Shown here one piece after another: positions 9,801-17,900 of a stretch of DNA of 44,050 bases. This stretch comes from an uncultured Prevotella sp. (GTDB taxonomy: Bacteria; Bacteroidota; Bacteroidia; Bacteroidales; Bacteroidaceae). Numbering within the stretch: the first letter of the stretch is position 1; every line of letters starts with the position of its first letter. The stretch is from assembly GCA_900540375.1 (NCBI GenBank), contig UQFS01000032.1, positions 1-44,050 of the forward strand, given 5' to 3'. Below the pieces are notes generated by a model. That model was not told where the DNA came from and ran no database searches. It worked only from the letters and a program-made list of their open reading frames with translations. The position numbers were made by a program, and so were the translations under genes.

Positions 9801-10709
9801 CGCGATGTTGAAGCCATCGTCAGAAGGCTGTGTATAGGGGGCAAACGTGCGTTTGCCGGCAGCAGCCACGAGGATGCCGCTCTCAGAGGTTCCCACAAGC
9901 AGATTGCCACGCTTGTCGAAAGTGGCGGCATTGATCGTGATATGACCGGAATAGCTGCCAAAATCATATCCGGCATCAGAGAGCTTGTCAGTGGCATAGT
10001 CATAGACGATGATACCCCCCATGCAGACAATAAGAAGGCGGCCGTCGTGACGGGGGAAGAAAGCCACAGGCGCTCCCACCGGAGAGATGTAGTCGTGTGC
10101 GATGACACGATGGTCATTGCGGGTAAAACGGGTGAACTGGCTTATATGACTGCTCTGCCACAGTTGGCCGCGGCTGTCCTCGTAGATGTGGGTGAAAAAG
10201 TCTTCAGAATTGCGGCGGGAATATTCCCGTTCATGAATGACCCTGTCAGTACCATGTTTGATGGCATAGAGACCGAATCCTGCTGATCCGATGAGAATGT
10301 CGCCCTGCCGGCTTTCAATCAGGGAATAGACACGGGGACGGCGTCCGTCGGGGAACGGATAACGCACAAAGTTGTTTTTGTGGTAGTCATAGCGCATAAG
10401 TCCCTTTGCGCTTCCTATCCAAAGCCGTCCGCTACGGTCGACAAGGAAATCGGTGATGGTGTTGTCGGTGATGGTGTTCGGATCGGTGCTATTATATAAA
10501 TAGGAGGAAAAGTTGTAGCCGTCGAACTTGTTGAGGCCATATTCTGTGCCGACCCAGATATAGCCGTAACGGTCTTGCGCCACACAGTTGATGAGCGAAC
10601 TCGACAGTTTACCAGACGTAAAGATATGTCCGCTACCTGCAAAGACAAGCAGCGACGTCACTACCATGAGCGGCAGAAGGCAGATTGATTTTAGATCAAG
10701 GTTCGACAT
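6804..10709 (-). CDS. Hybrid two-component system sensor kinase/AraC-type regulator
   Basis: The protein has 1301 residues. Order of parts: signal/membrane segment (about 8-25); two seven-bladed propellers made of Reg_prop repeats such as IWVGTEYGLNKFDG (about 40-640); Y_Y_Y domain (about 680-747); membrane helix (about 755-775); HisKA with His796 in ATHDIKSPL; HATPase with LLSNAVKYT and GTGIGLNL (about 900-1010); receiver domain with phospho-acceptor Asp1089 in ISDVKMPEMDG; and an AraC-type DNA-binding domain (about 1190-1290, VAFAVGFNNQTHFSTIFKKHYG). All key residues are present, so it should be functional. Such proteins sense a glycan fragment in the periplasm and switch on the adjacent susC/susD operon. 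The gene lies directly upstream of that pair in the same direction. Confidence 0.95.
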   Translation of the reverse strand: MSNLDLKSICLLPLMVVTSLLVFAGSGHIFTSGKLSSSLINCVAQDRYGYIWVGTEYGLNKFDGYNFSSYLYNSTDPNTITDNTITDFLVDRSGRLWIGSAKGLMRYDYHKNNFVRYPFPDGRRPRVYSLIESRQGDILIGSAGFGLYAIKHGTDRVIHEREYSRRNSEDFFTHIYEDSRGQLWQSSHISQFTRFTRNDHRVIAHDYISPVGAPVAFFPRHDGRLLIVCMGGIIVYDYATDKLSDAGYDFGSYSGHITINAATFDKRGNLLVGTSESGILVAAAGKRTFAPYTQPSDDGFNIAASYAKDLMFDKDDNLWVGCYRKGLYLVNDNAPSFSSWSFSKQNYSIGSSVSSLAKGDGGTTWCTVQNSGVFKFNADGKITAHLPSPSGTSIIYRDSQGHYWVGTGNGLYSYDITTGSTSKKMNYAGDGTYCIADDGHGTLFVSVYSKGLYVYNTHTGQTRVFNQSQRGPHGHLCNDWIRSMTVDHTGLLWTGTSNGVTCLDPKDMSFNTFGNEYFLHDIQTNYLCEDHNGNILIGTDNGLYVFLRKKRKAVPFPNAGTLRGKQICAIAIDHSGDLWISTTMGIWQYDRKHRKFLGHVSGNGLMSREYTQGAVLHDIDDRITFGTGDGITRFCPDNVRNRRMYLSNVYLTGFIVDGKMMDCLSDNFTIPYSENTFTLQFSLLNYKNPTNVYFQYRINGSEWILNSEGDNSIPFTKLQPGKYVIDVRAYDNGVCSDKIRTITIHVKNPWYLSPLAITFYLIAVAGIVAFAFFFYSRMKKTELEESKMRFLIDATHDIKSPLTLITGPLIRLKTRLANDEESQKYIKIIDHNANRLLVLVNQILDERKIDKKQMRLQCQDTEMVSFVANICNLFQSVAEERNIQLKYVPNMSEVHAWIDRIHFDKVVSNLLSNAVKYTFDGGAIDVVVDSDGTNFHLDVMDTGIGLKEEKISKLFDRFYRGDETRGLHIEGTGIGLNLCRNIVRMHGGAISAANRHDVPHGSVFSVTIPLGKAHLKPEEMISGNAIVPAFSSSAPASKNYRILIVDDDREIALYINNELSYWYRFDYSPNGKDAMRKLLTDTYDIVISDVKMPEMDGITLLKEIKNNSNISDIPVILLTSKTDVADKLEGIKRGADAYLSKPFNMEELHMLIDNLVNNVRRLRGKFSGAQEQKDKMEKVAVRGNDDVLMERIMNVVNKNISDPNFNVEHLTVDVGISRAQLHRKMKEMTGISAGEFIRNLRLEQAARLIAEGHINITQVAFAVGFNNQTHFSTIFKKHYGVTPSEYSEKHRAEKDDQPDDI

Positions 10710-10717
10710 GACAGGGA

Positions 10718-10748
10718 CAAAATTAACTTATTTATTCAAATTATCAAA
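10718..10748 (-). promoter_or_regulatory. Promoter of the hybrid sensor gene, very close to its start codon
   Basis: On the minus strand, TTTG (CAAA at 10745-10748) is followed after 19 bases by TAATTTTG (complement of 10718-10725). The annotated ATG at 10709 is only 8 bases past the -7 box, so transcription would begin at or just before it. Either the message is almost leaderless or translation starts at a later Met, such as codon 15. Confidence 0.55.
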
Positions 10749-10810
10749 ATAAAAGCAGTGAAAAATAAATTGAAACGATTTATGTGTTGTCTGTAGAGTG
10801 GGCTCCACAA

Positions 10811-10850
10811 AATGTCAAGCATGATACACAAATGTCAAACATGATACAAA
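10811..10850 (+). repeat. Two tandem 20-base direct repeats upstream of the hybrid sensor gene
   Basis: Two adjacent 20-base units (10811-10830 and 10831-10850) share the pattern AATGTCAA-R-CATGATACA and differ at only two positions. A period of two helical turns is typical of paired sites for AraC-type DNA-binding domains. They lie about 65 bases upstream of the hybrid sensor promoter and about 50 bases upstream of the divergent promoter for the small secreted protein. A regulatory role is inferred. Confidence 0.6.
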
Positions 10851-10899
10851 AGTGTGAAGATGGCGTGAGGAAGTTGGGTAGAAGGGGAGAAGCGCAGCC

Positions 10900-10926
10900 T
10901 TGGAATTTCTTTTTTCCTTATCTTTG
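10900..10926 (+). promoter_or_regulatory. Promoter of the small secreted protein gene
   Basis: TATCTTTG at 10919-10926 is a perfect TAnnTTTG box followed by the frequent C. A TTG lies 16 bases upstream (10900-10902), a slightly short spacing. Transcription would give a leader of about 35 bases to the ATG at 10966. Confidence 0.6.
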
Positions 10927-10965
10927 CAAGTGAACAAAGTATATATATAATAAGGAGAAAAACGT

Positions 10966-11433
10966 ATGAAAAGAATGATGATGACGGTCGTGGCAGCTGT
11001 AGTCTGCCTGACGATGAGTGCGGAAAAGAACGTAGTGATGCCCACTATGGGATGCGAGGAGCAGACGGTCGTGAAGATGTTAGGAACACCCGCCGAGGTA
11101 AATGCCGACGGCGACGAAGTGGTGTATCATGACCTTATGTTCCGCGGTACACGATGGGATTGTATAGTTGTAAAGTACGAGCAGGCTGGTAAGTTGAAAA
11201 TGATGAAGGGCCTGACACTGACCGAGTCTTGCCGCAATGCGCAGGAGGCCTATGACCTCAACGCAGGCCTGCAGCAGCTGCTGCGTCGTGACTATGGATG
11301 GCTCGACCACAATGCCGACGATGACAGTTGGATGACTTATCAGGGCGGGGAAGCTAAGAGCAACCGCTATGCCTTCACGCTGAGTACAAAGAAAGAAGAC
11401 AAGACTAACATTGTCAGCCTTGCCTTGTATTAA
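10966..11433 (+). CDS. Small secreted protein of unknown function
   Basis: The protein has 155 residues and I do not recognise the family. Residues 1-19 form a signal peptide (positively charged start, hydrophobic core, likely cleavage near MSA-EK). The mature part is mixed alpha/beta in appearance, with a DEVVYHDLMFRGTRWDCIVVKY segment and a single Cys. An AAGGAG ribosome-binding site sits 8 bases before the ATG and a matching promoter lies upstream, so the gene is very likely real. It ends 11 bases from the end of the convergent phosphatase gene, so the two transcripts probably overlap. A periplasmic location is likely; no lipobox is seen. Confidence 0.8.
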   Translation: MKRMMMTVVAAVVCLTMSAEKNVVMPTMGCEEQTVVKMLGTPAEVNADGDEVVYHDLMFRGTRWDCIVVKYEQAGKLKMMKGLTLTESCRNAQEAYDLNAGLQQLLRRDYGWLDHNADDDSWMTYQGGEAKSNRYAFTLSTKKEDKTNIVSLALY

Positions 11434-11444
11434 ATAGCTATTTC

Positions 11445-12728
11445 TTACTTGATATTGTCGTAAGCGTTGATGGCCTCTGTGAAACGCTGGGCCACATCGT
11501 CGAAGGAGTACAGACCGTCGGCGTTGGCTGTGAGGCCGCGTAGTTTGAGCGGATAGATCATCGGCGGGTTGTTCAGGTCGAGCATCGTCAGTCCGCGCAG
11601 CTGTGCGGTGGACTGATAGACGAGGTTGACGGCTACAAACTGCTTGCCGCTCTTGTCGGTCCATTTCTCAAAGACCACTTTCGAGCCGATCGGTGTCTTC
11701 TTCTCGATGGAGTTGGGGAGGGAGTAGTCTTCCACACCCAGTGCGGCATCGACGCTGGCAATGTTGCTGTCGTGACCACAGAGGAAAGTGAACTTGCGGT
11801 TTTTGGCGTGAAGCTCGTCGCTGATATACATCAGCAACGGATGAGCCACGTTAGCCGCTACAATGGGAGCCGTGAAGAGCACGTCGCCATAGACATCCTT
11901 GATCTGGGCGATCTTCTCCCAGTCTTCGGCTGTAATGTCATGGCCGAAGGCAGCCTTGCGTGCATCAGGTTCTTCGTAGTATTGCAGGATAAACGCGTCG
12001 GAGGCAGAGTTGGCCAATTTGAGCGAACCCTTCATCTGCGGTTCGTCGTTCAGCCGGAAGATGATCTGCGTGTCGTCATCTTTAAAGTCGCAGGTCTCGC
12101 CGCTCTTGCAGGCAGGAGAGTCCTTGAGGTCGAGGACCTTGGCGGTAACGGCGTAGTTGGCCTTCAGCTTCTCACCGATACCTTTCAATCCTTTCTTGCC
12201 ACCCATAGCTGTGATCTGCTTCATGGCCTCTGCCTGGAAAGCGTCGCTGACCTTGGTGAGCTTGGGACAGAAAACCGGATCCATCGTGCTGGCCGAGAAG
12301 CGGTGGTTGACATGGATGTTGGCCAAAGGCATGAAACCGGAAGAGAAATACTGTGCCGTGGCGATGGTGCGCTGCATGCTGTTGGCATAGAAGTTCACAT
12401 CGTCAGCCGAGGGCGTGGCGTTCTCCTTGAAGAGCCCCTCGTCGACGAGCCATTTGCGGAAATACTGTCCCATCATCGTCTCTAACACTCCGCCGCGCAG
12501 TGTCAGCTCGCTGGCGGCCGAGGACCACTGTGTCCACTGATGAGGAGTGAGGCGGCCCAGTGCGCTGCCGTTGGTCGAGAGCGGTGAACGGATGTTGTGG
12601 CGGCTCAGCACGACGACCTCGGTGAGCCGGTATTGCTGTTTGAAAGCCTCGCTGCGCTGCAGCTGTGCCCATGCCCATGACGGGCAGAGCATCAAGAGCA
12701 GCAGAAAGGCAGAAAATATTTTTCTCAT
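11445..12728 (-). CDS. Histidine-type acid phosphatase (phytase/AppA-like)
   Basis: The protein has 427 residues. A signal peptide (about 1-21, ending AWA) exports it. The catalytic RHNIRSP motif lies at residues 43-49, with His44 as the expected nucleophile, and the distal HD proton-donor motif is His319-Asp320 in LCGHDSNIAS. Both are hallmarks of branch-2 histidine acid phosphatases, which remove phosphate from sugar phosphates, nucleotides or phytate. The exact substrate cannot be read from the sequence. The gene is third in a minus-strand set with a PAP2 acid phosphatase and an OprP-like porin (24 bases after the porin gene), suggesting a phosphate-release and uptake operon. Confidence 0.88.
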   Translation of the reverse strand: MRKIFSAFLLLLMLCPSWAWAQLQRSEAFKQQYRLTEVVVLSRHNIRSPLSTNGSALGRLTPHQWTQWSSAASELTLRGGVLETMMGQYFRKWLVDEGLFKENATPSADDVNFYANSMQRTIATAQYFSSGFMPLANIHVNHRFSASTMDPVFCPKLTKVSDAFQAEAMKQITAMGGKKGLKGIGEKLKANYAVTAKVLDLKDSPACKSGETCDFKDDDTQIIFRLNDEPQMKGSLKLANSASDAFILQYYEEPDARKAAFGHDITAEDWEKIAQIKDVYGDVLFTAPIVAANVAHPLLMYISDELHAKNRKFTFLCGHDSNIASVDAALGVEDYSLPNSIEKKTPIGSKVVFEKWTDKSGKQFVAVNLVYQSTAQLRGLTMLDLNNPPMIYPLKLRGLTANADGLYSFDDVAQRFTEAINAYDNIK

Positions 12729-12752
12729 AGCTAAATGAATCTTTAGGGTTGA

Positions 12753-13907
12753 TTAGAACTTGATCTGCAGACGGGTCTCCAGTGCCGTGAAGTGGTCATC
12801 GTCGTATCCGGCACGGTTGCTGACCTTGGTGTAGGAGCCTCTGACACGCCAGATCATGTACTTGTTGATATAGTAGTTCATCGTAGCGGAGAAGTCGTTG
12901 CTGCGTCCGCCGCGGATGCCTGCGTCGGGATCCGACATGTCGAGATAGTCGTAAGCCAGTACCAGCTCGAGACTGCCGCGTGCCGGAGTGTCGATGCCAC
13001 CGTCCCAATAGTTATATTTGTATTGCTTGCCGAGGATGAGACCGCGCAGGGCAGCGTAGCCGCCGGTAGCTTGGAAGCTGTGATAGCCGTTGTCGCGGGT
13101 GACAGAGTTGTAGAAGTACTGTGCCTCCAAGCCCAGCCGGTCATAGGCAGCGGTGACCTCCGGGGTGAACTTATACATGGCTTTGGCATGGTCGACGGTG
13201 GCCTTCATCGAGGTGACCTGGGCGATACGTGTGGGCCAAGTGGTGGAGAGGACAAACGACTTATGGTTGAGTTGGTTGTCGCTGTTGTAACGCGGGCTCT
13301 CGTAAGCACCGGAAACGCCCACGTGGAAGATACGGCCCGGCTCGGTGAACGGACGGTAGAGCGCACGCGCCATGACACCGATGCCCTGGTTGCCGGTCTT
13401 GTCGCTGGTCATCTTCATCGCGTCAGTCTCGGAGAAGAAACTGGTGGTGACGAGATAGCGGAGATCGGAATGCTCAAACATCACGCCGAGCAGACGGGCG
13501 TTGTTGAGCGCCTGGTTGCTGCGCGGCTCCTCCATGGAGATCTTGAACGATGAGCTGGTAGCGCTCTGCAAACCGTATTGGTGCACGAAGTAACCGGCAC
13601 GGATGAGGCTCTTCTTGCCCAAGGAGTGCTCGATGAAGACATCCTTCATGCCTACCTTGCCGTAGGCATAGCCGATGTCGACTTTAGCGGCCCAGTCCTC
13701 GTAGGTGGCCTTGAATCCCACGCGCATGTCAGGAATGGCCATACCGTCGTTGAGTTGGTTGTTGATCTCGTCGCTGGCGTCAAAGAGTCCGGCATCCAAG
13801 AGAATACGGCCGGAAGGCTTGACGACAAGTTTACTTTCTGTCTTTTCCTGGGCCTGCAGTGTCGTTGTGGCGAGCAGTGCAAGTCCAAACAGTATTGTCT
13901 TTTTCAT
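12753..13907 (-). CDS. Outer-membrane porin of the phosphate-selective OprO/OprP type
   Basis: The protein has 384 residues. The signal peptide is about 1-19 (ending LQAQ). The mature part has the amphipathic alternating pattern of a beta-barrel, with RVGFKATYEDWAAKVDIGYA near the start, VFIEHSL, GYFVHQYGLQSATSSS and a C-terminal ETRLQIKF ending in Phe, all as in the Porin_O_P family. Members can be anion or pyrophosphate channels, and specificity cannot be told from sequence alone. It sits between two secreted acid phosphatase genes (51 and 24 bases away), which fits import of released phosphate. Confidence 0.8.
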   Translation of the reverse strand: MKKTILFGLALLATTTLQAQEKTESKLVVKPSGRILLDAGLFDASDEINNQLNDGMAIPDMRVGFKATYEDWAAKVDIGYAYGKVGMKDVFIEHSLGKKSLIRAGYFVHQYGLQSATSSSFKISMEEPRSNQALNNARLLGVMFEHSDLRYLVTTSFFSETDAMKMTSDKTGNQGIGVMARALYRPFTEPGRIFHVGVSGAYESPRYNSDNQLNHKSFVLSTTWPTRIAQVTSMKATVDHAKAMYKFTPEVTAAYDRLGLEAQYFYNSVTRDNGYHSFQATGGYAALRGLILGKQYKYNYWDGGIDTPARGSLELVLAYDYLDMSDPDAGIRGGRSNDFSATMNYYINKYMIWRVRGSYTKVSNRAGYDDDHFTALETRLQIKF

Positions 13908-13958
13908 CTTTTTGTGTTTACTGAATGTACGATGATTTGCGGTTGTCCGAAATATGGT

Positions 13959-14756
13959 TTATTTTGCAGTCCCTTCTGTCTTGCACTCTACTTTGGCGAC
14001 TTTACCCTCTTTTACGAGCTTGGCAAATTCCTTCTTAGCCTTGCCGAGCTGCTTCATGAAATTGTCGTTGGCATGGAGACGGGCCACGACGGCACTGGCC
14101 ACGAGGCGGGCAGCGTCTACATCGCTTTGGAAGTGATAGCCACAGATCACGCGGCTCTGCCCCATCTCATAGCCACGCTTGAGAATAGAGTCCTGACGGT
14201 CGGGGTTCACCTCAGCGAGGACGAGGGCAGTGGCCCAGCCAATGGAGGTGTGACCGGAGGGATAGCTGCCGTTGGTGGAGAGTTCCTGTTGCTGTTCGGG
14301 GTTGCAGGTCATCTCGTGATAATAGGCGAAAGGACGCACACGCATATAGTGGTTCTTGGCAGCGCGTGTGGCCAGATCGCCGGCATCCTCGCGCATGTTA
14401 ATGACGAGCTTATAGATTTCGGGAGTTTCTTCCTTGCTGATGCGCACGCCGAAAGCACCGGAGAAGGCGTTGGGCACGCCGTCGCCGTTGACGCGTGCGT
14501 CGGCAGCAGCCTGATCACCGCGTGGCGTGTCGCGCTGGAGCTTACCCCATTGATACTGTGCTTCATCGTTGAGCCACAGGATGGAACCTTGCTGGGGAGG
14601 AGGAGGCAACAGCGAGAGGCTGTTGGCGACTTCGTCGGCACGCAGGAAGTAGAGGTCGGGGTTGGTGCGGACATCCTTGATCTTGGACTGACCGAAAGAG
14701 GAAACAGCGATGAGCGTCAGCATGAAGCTGACAACAAGTGACTTGACGTTGTTCAT
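13959..14756 (-). CDS. PAP2-family (class A type) secreted acid phosphatase
   Basis: The protein has 265 residues with a signal peptide (about 1-22, ending SFG-Q). The full three-part phosphatase signature is present: K134-x6-RP (141-142), PSGH at 166-169, and SR(201-202)-x5-His208-x3-Asp212. His208 is the expected nucleophile and His169 the acid. Soluble secreted relatives are bacterial non-specific acid phosphatases of PhoN/PhoC type. It is the first gene of the minus-strand trio with the porin and the histidine phosphatase, and a -7 box lies about 60 bases upstream. Confidence 0.92.
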   Translation of the reverse strand: MNNVKSLVVSFMLTLIAVSSFGQSKIKDVRTNPDLYFLRADEVANSLSLLPPPPQQGSILWLNDEAQYQWGKLQRDTPRGDQAAADARVNGDGVPNAFSGAFGVRISKEETPEIYKLVINMREDAGDLATRAAKNHYMRVRPFAYYHEMTCNPEQQQELSTNGSYPSGHTSIGWATALVLAEVNPDRQDSILKRGYEMGQSRVICGYHFQSDVDAARLVASAVVARLHANDNFMKQLGKAKKEFAKLVKEGKVAKVECKTEGTAK

Positions 14757-14813
14757 GATCTGTAATCTATTTAAGTTTTAAAAATGTTGATTCCGGTCTT
14801 TGCGATTGCGCTG

Positions 14814-14821
14814 CAAAGTTA
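14814..14821 (-). promoter_or_regulatory. -7 promoter box of the phosphatase/porin operon
   Basis: The complement of 14814-14821 reads TAACTTTG followed by C, a good -7 element 58 bases before the PAP2 phosphatase ATG. No clear -33 TTG box is seen at the usual distance, so an activator may be needed. Confidence 0.5.
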
Positions 14822-14837
14822 TGGTGAAGGAAGGAAT

Positions 14838-14890
14838 AAAAAAAGTTGCATTTGATGTATTGTACAATATCATCAAATACAACTTTTTGC
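14838..14890 (-). terminator. Long hairpin with U-tract after the propeller/helical protein gene
   Basis: Bases 14840-14888 form an almost perfect inverted repeat (arms of about 24 bases, one mismatch, one bulge, centre TTGTACAA). On the minus strand it is followed by seven Ts (14838-14844), which fits intrinsic termination after the gene ending at 14957. The arms are longer than usual, so a protein-binding role at the downstream phosphatase promoter is also possible. Confidence 0.65.
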
Positions 14891-14956
14891 AAAGTGCTGT
14901 ATCAAAGAGAGTTATGAAAAATGTGCGGAAAGCAAAAAAGTTTCTGTTACTATGTC

Positions 14957-17900
14957 TTATTCTGCCAGCCAGAGGATATAGTCTGCGATGCTTGACGGAT
15001 GCCGCTCGGCATACTGACGGATCTCTTCCTCGACCGGCACGAGCTTGCCCTTGACGAGGCGGCTGATGACAGGGTTGAGGTTGCTGGCCACGTTGAGCAT
15101 ACCCGGCAGGAGCAGGCGCTTGACTTTCGGGTCGGCCAAGAGGAGGGCAAGTACACGGGCGGGCTGGTTCTCACCGTTGCTCCACTGGAGTATCTCGCTC
15201 ATCAGTCGGGGGTCAGTGCGGAAGAGTGCGTCATAGAACCGGTCGGTCTGCGACTTGATGGCGTGAATGGTGTCGTGCGTGTCATCGCCATGGCGCTCCT
15301 CACCGGCATAGCGTGCGATGAGATGGCGCAGTTGTTGCAAGGCTTTGAGTTCGTAATAGCGGTCGTCGAGATGTTGAAGCCGTCGCAGCACAGCGATGCG
15401 CTCTGTGTTTTCCATCGTAGGCAGCATATCCTCCCACTGATGGGTGAGCGTATCGGTCACTCTGTCCTGCTGTTCCAGTGCGGCGATGTCTTTGAGTCGT
15501 TGCTCCACAAAGCGCTGAAGTCGATTCTGTACATCCTTGGACATCAGCGCCTCCATGCGCCTGCGGATGGTGTTGAGCGTCGGTGCCATGTCGTGTGTCG
15601 TCTTGATAGCCAATCCCTTGCGGTAGCTGTCGATGAGAGAGGGAAGGTCGTCGCTGATGCCTTCGACGGGCAGCGTGCCGGTGAGCAGATCCTGATCTTT
15701 GTTTAATTCTTGGTGGATGGCATTAATCTGCCGGAGCCACGAGGCGTTTCTTGATGCCTGCTCGCCCAACTGTTCGGGCCGTCCCTCGGTCAGTGCCTGC
15801 TGGCTGTCGCCGATGAGCTTGTGGGCATCGAAGAGTTCCGTCTGCTTGATGTCGTCGATCTGCTGCAATACAAGGCGCACAAAGTAGAGCGCCGCCTGGC
15901 TGTTAAGCCGCATGATTCGCTCAGAGACTGCCGCGAAGCGTTGGTTCGAAACTTTCCAGGAGTGTCTGTTGCGGGTACCGAACTGGTTGATCTCTGCTTC
16001 TATGTCTTTCAGTTCGTGGGCTTCTCCATTGCTGAGAATATCGCGATATTTTTTCACCGCTTCCAACCGTCGTATCAGATCACGCTGACGCGCTCTCAGC
16101 TCTTGGCGGTAGGATCGACGCAGGCGTAGCAAGAAGAGATAGATGAGCAGCAAGGTTCCCAGCACGATCGCTGTACCCTCGAGGAGGCTGCGGCGTGTGA
16201 TCATACTCGTCTCCATGGCGATCCATTCAGCCTGCCGTTCGTTTCCAGCCTTGAAACGGAGCATGCCGAGGTCGCTGCCTAAGTAGAGCCGCCCGTTGCT
16301 GACCAGAGCTGCTTGTGGGTGAAACTTGATGTCGCGGAAATAGGTGCCCTCATCGTGCAGCCTCTGTCCTTTTACCGTGAGTTTCATGATGCCACGCTCC
16401 AAGAGCGCGTAAACGACGCTGTCATTGACAGGCAACAGAGCAGCTGTACCCTCCACTCTTATGGTGTCGGGTCCACCTTGGAGGTATATACCGTCGTTGG
16501 TGGCCAGCAGTGTGGCGGGAGGATAGGAGTTGATGATGGCTGTCAGTCGCGGGTTGGAATTCTGGTCGGTGAAGATAGGTTGAGGCCCGTCGCCCCGGTC
16601 GGTCCACAGTCCGTCGTTGAGCGTGGCGATCATCATTCGTTGGTTATCGGGAGCAGTGTAGAACGAGGTGACATATTTGTCGCGAAACGACGCCACGCTA
16701 TGGGCCTGACTGCCGTCGAGTGGCAGTTTGACTAAGCCATCCTGCACACCTATATATAATATAGGAGTCTTTGCGGGCAGCAGTCCCATGGCCGTCACCT
16801 TTTTCTTTGTGGAGAAGATCTCATGGGGCACGTGAGAGAGATAGTTGCCCCAAAGGTGGTTGCCGAGGCTGAGACGGAATACCTGCTGCTTGTTGTTGAT
16901 GTAATAGAGTGTGCCGTTGTCGGCGACGCAGTCGATGATGGCGTTGGTATGGATGAAGTCGAAGATTTTCTCTGCCTGCTTGCTGCCGTTGGGCAGGGTG
17001 AAGACATTGCCGTGATCATCGACAAAGCAGAGCCGTCCCTCGTCCTGGCAGGCAGCGACGATGGGATAGGGAGCAGAACTGGAGAGATGGCGGGGCAACT
17101 GCCACACGGCGTGGTCGGTGACAAGCCATACGAAGTCGTCGTTGCCGGGCTGAGCAACCACGTGCGAGGACTTTGTGGGTACCGGCCGCCGCAACTGCAG
17201 GTGGGAGAAGTGACGGAGGTCGTCGGTGAGTATCGCATGGGTACGGCTGATGAAGCAGTAGGTCTTGCCCGTGCGGAAGAAGCTGGTGGCTACGTCGGGC
17301 AGACTGTAGGTCTTCTCATTGCCGTTAGCCTCACGCTCATAGTATTGGTCACCTGCGAGGTAGCAGAGACGGTCGCCCTGACGCTCCACCCATGTTACCT
17401 TGCTGCCGGCATGGATCACCTGTGCCTTGCCGGTGTACGTGTCTACGAGTGCCAATCCGCTGTCGGTGGCGAGCGCCAGTTGTCGGGCGTCAAGGTCGGC
17501 GATGAGTGGCGTGGCAAAAGACACGCCGTTGCTGTGGTCACGAGGGTAGACTTTTCCCAGTTGATGATGTCCGTCATTCAGGACAAAGAGTCCCTGACTG
17601 GTGGCTGCATAGAGTCGGCCGTCTTTCCATTGGATGTCGTAGACCGAGTAGTGGAGCCCTTTGATGGCGATGGGGTAGTGAGTGACGGGGCTGAACGCGT
17701 TGCCGTCGAACCGGTATTGTGCCAGTCCTCCGTTGCGGTGTCCGATCCAATACGTACTGTCGTGCCTGACGACACAATAGATGCGGTCGGAACCAAGCTT
17801 GTAGTGCTTCCGACCTTGTGCCGTCATGCGCCAGAGGTCACCGTATTCGCCGCCGATCCAGTGCACGCTGTCGCCCTCGGCGGAGAGTGAGGCAAGCGGC

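Noticed and set aside
13578..14741. 387-codon plus-strand frame across the porin and PAP2 phosphatase genes
   Set aside because: It crosses two genes with signal peptides and full motifs and an intergenic gap; no domain is recognisable in it.
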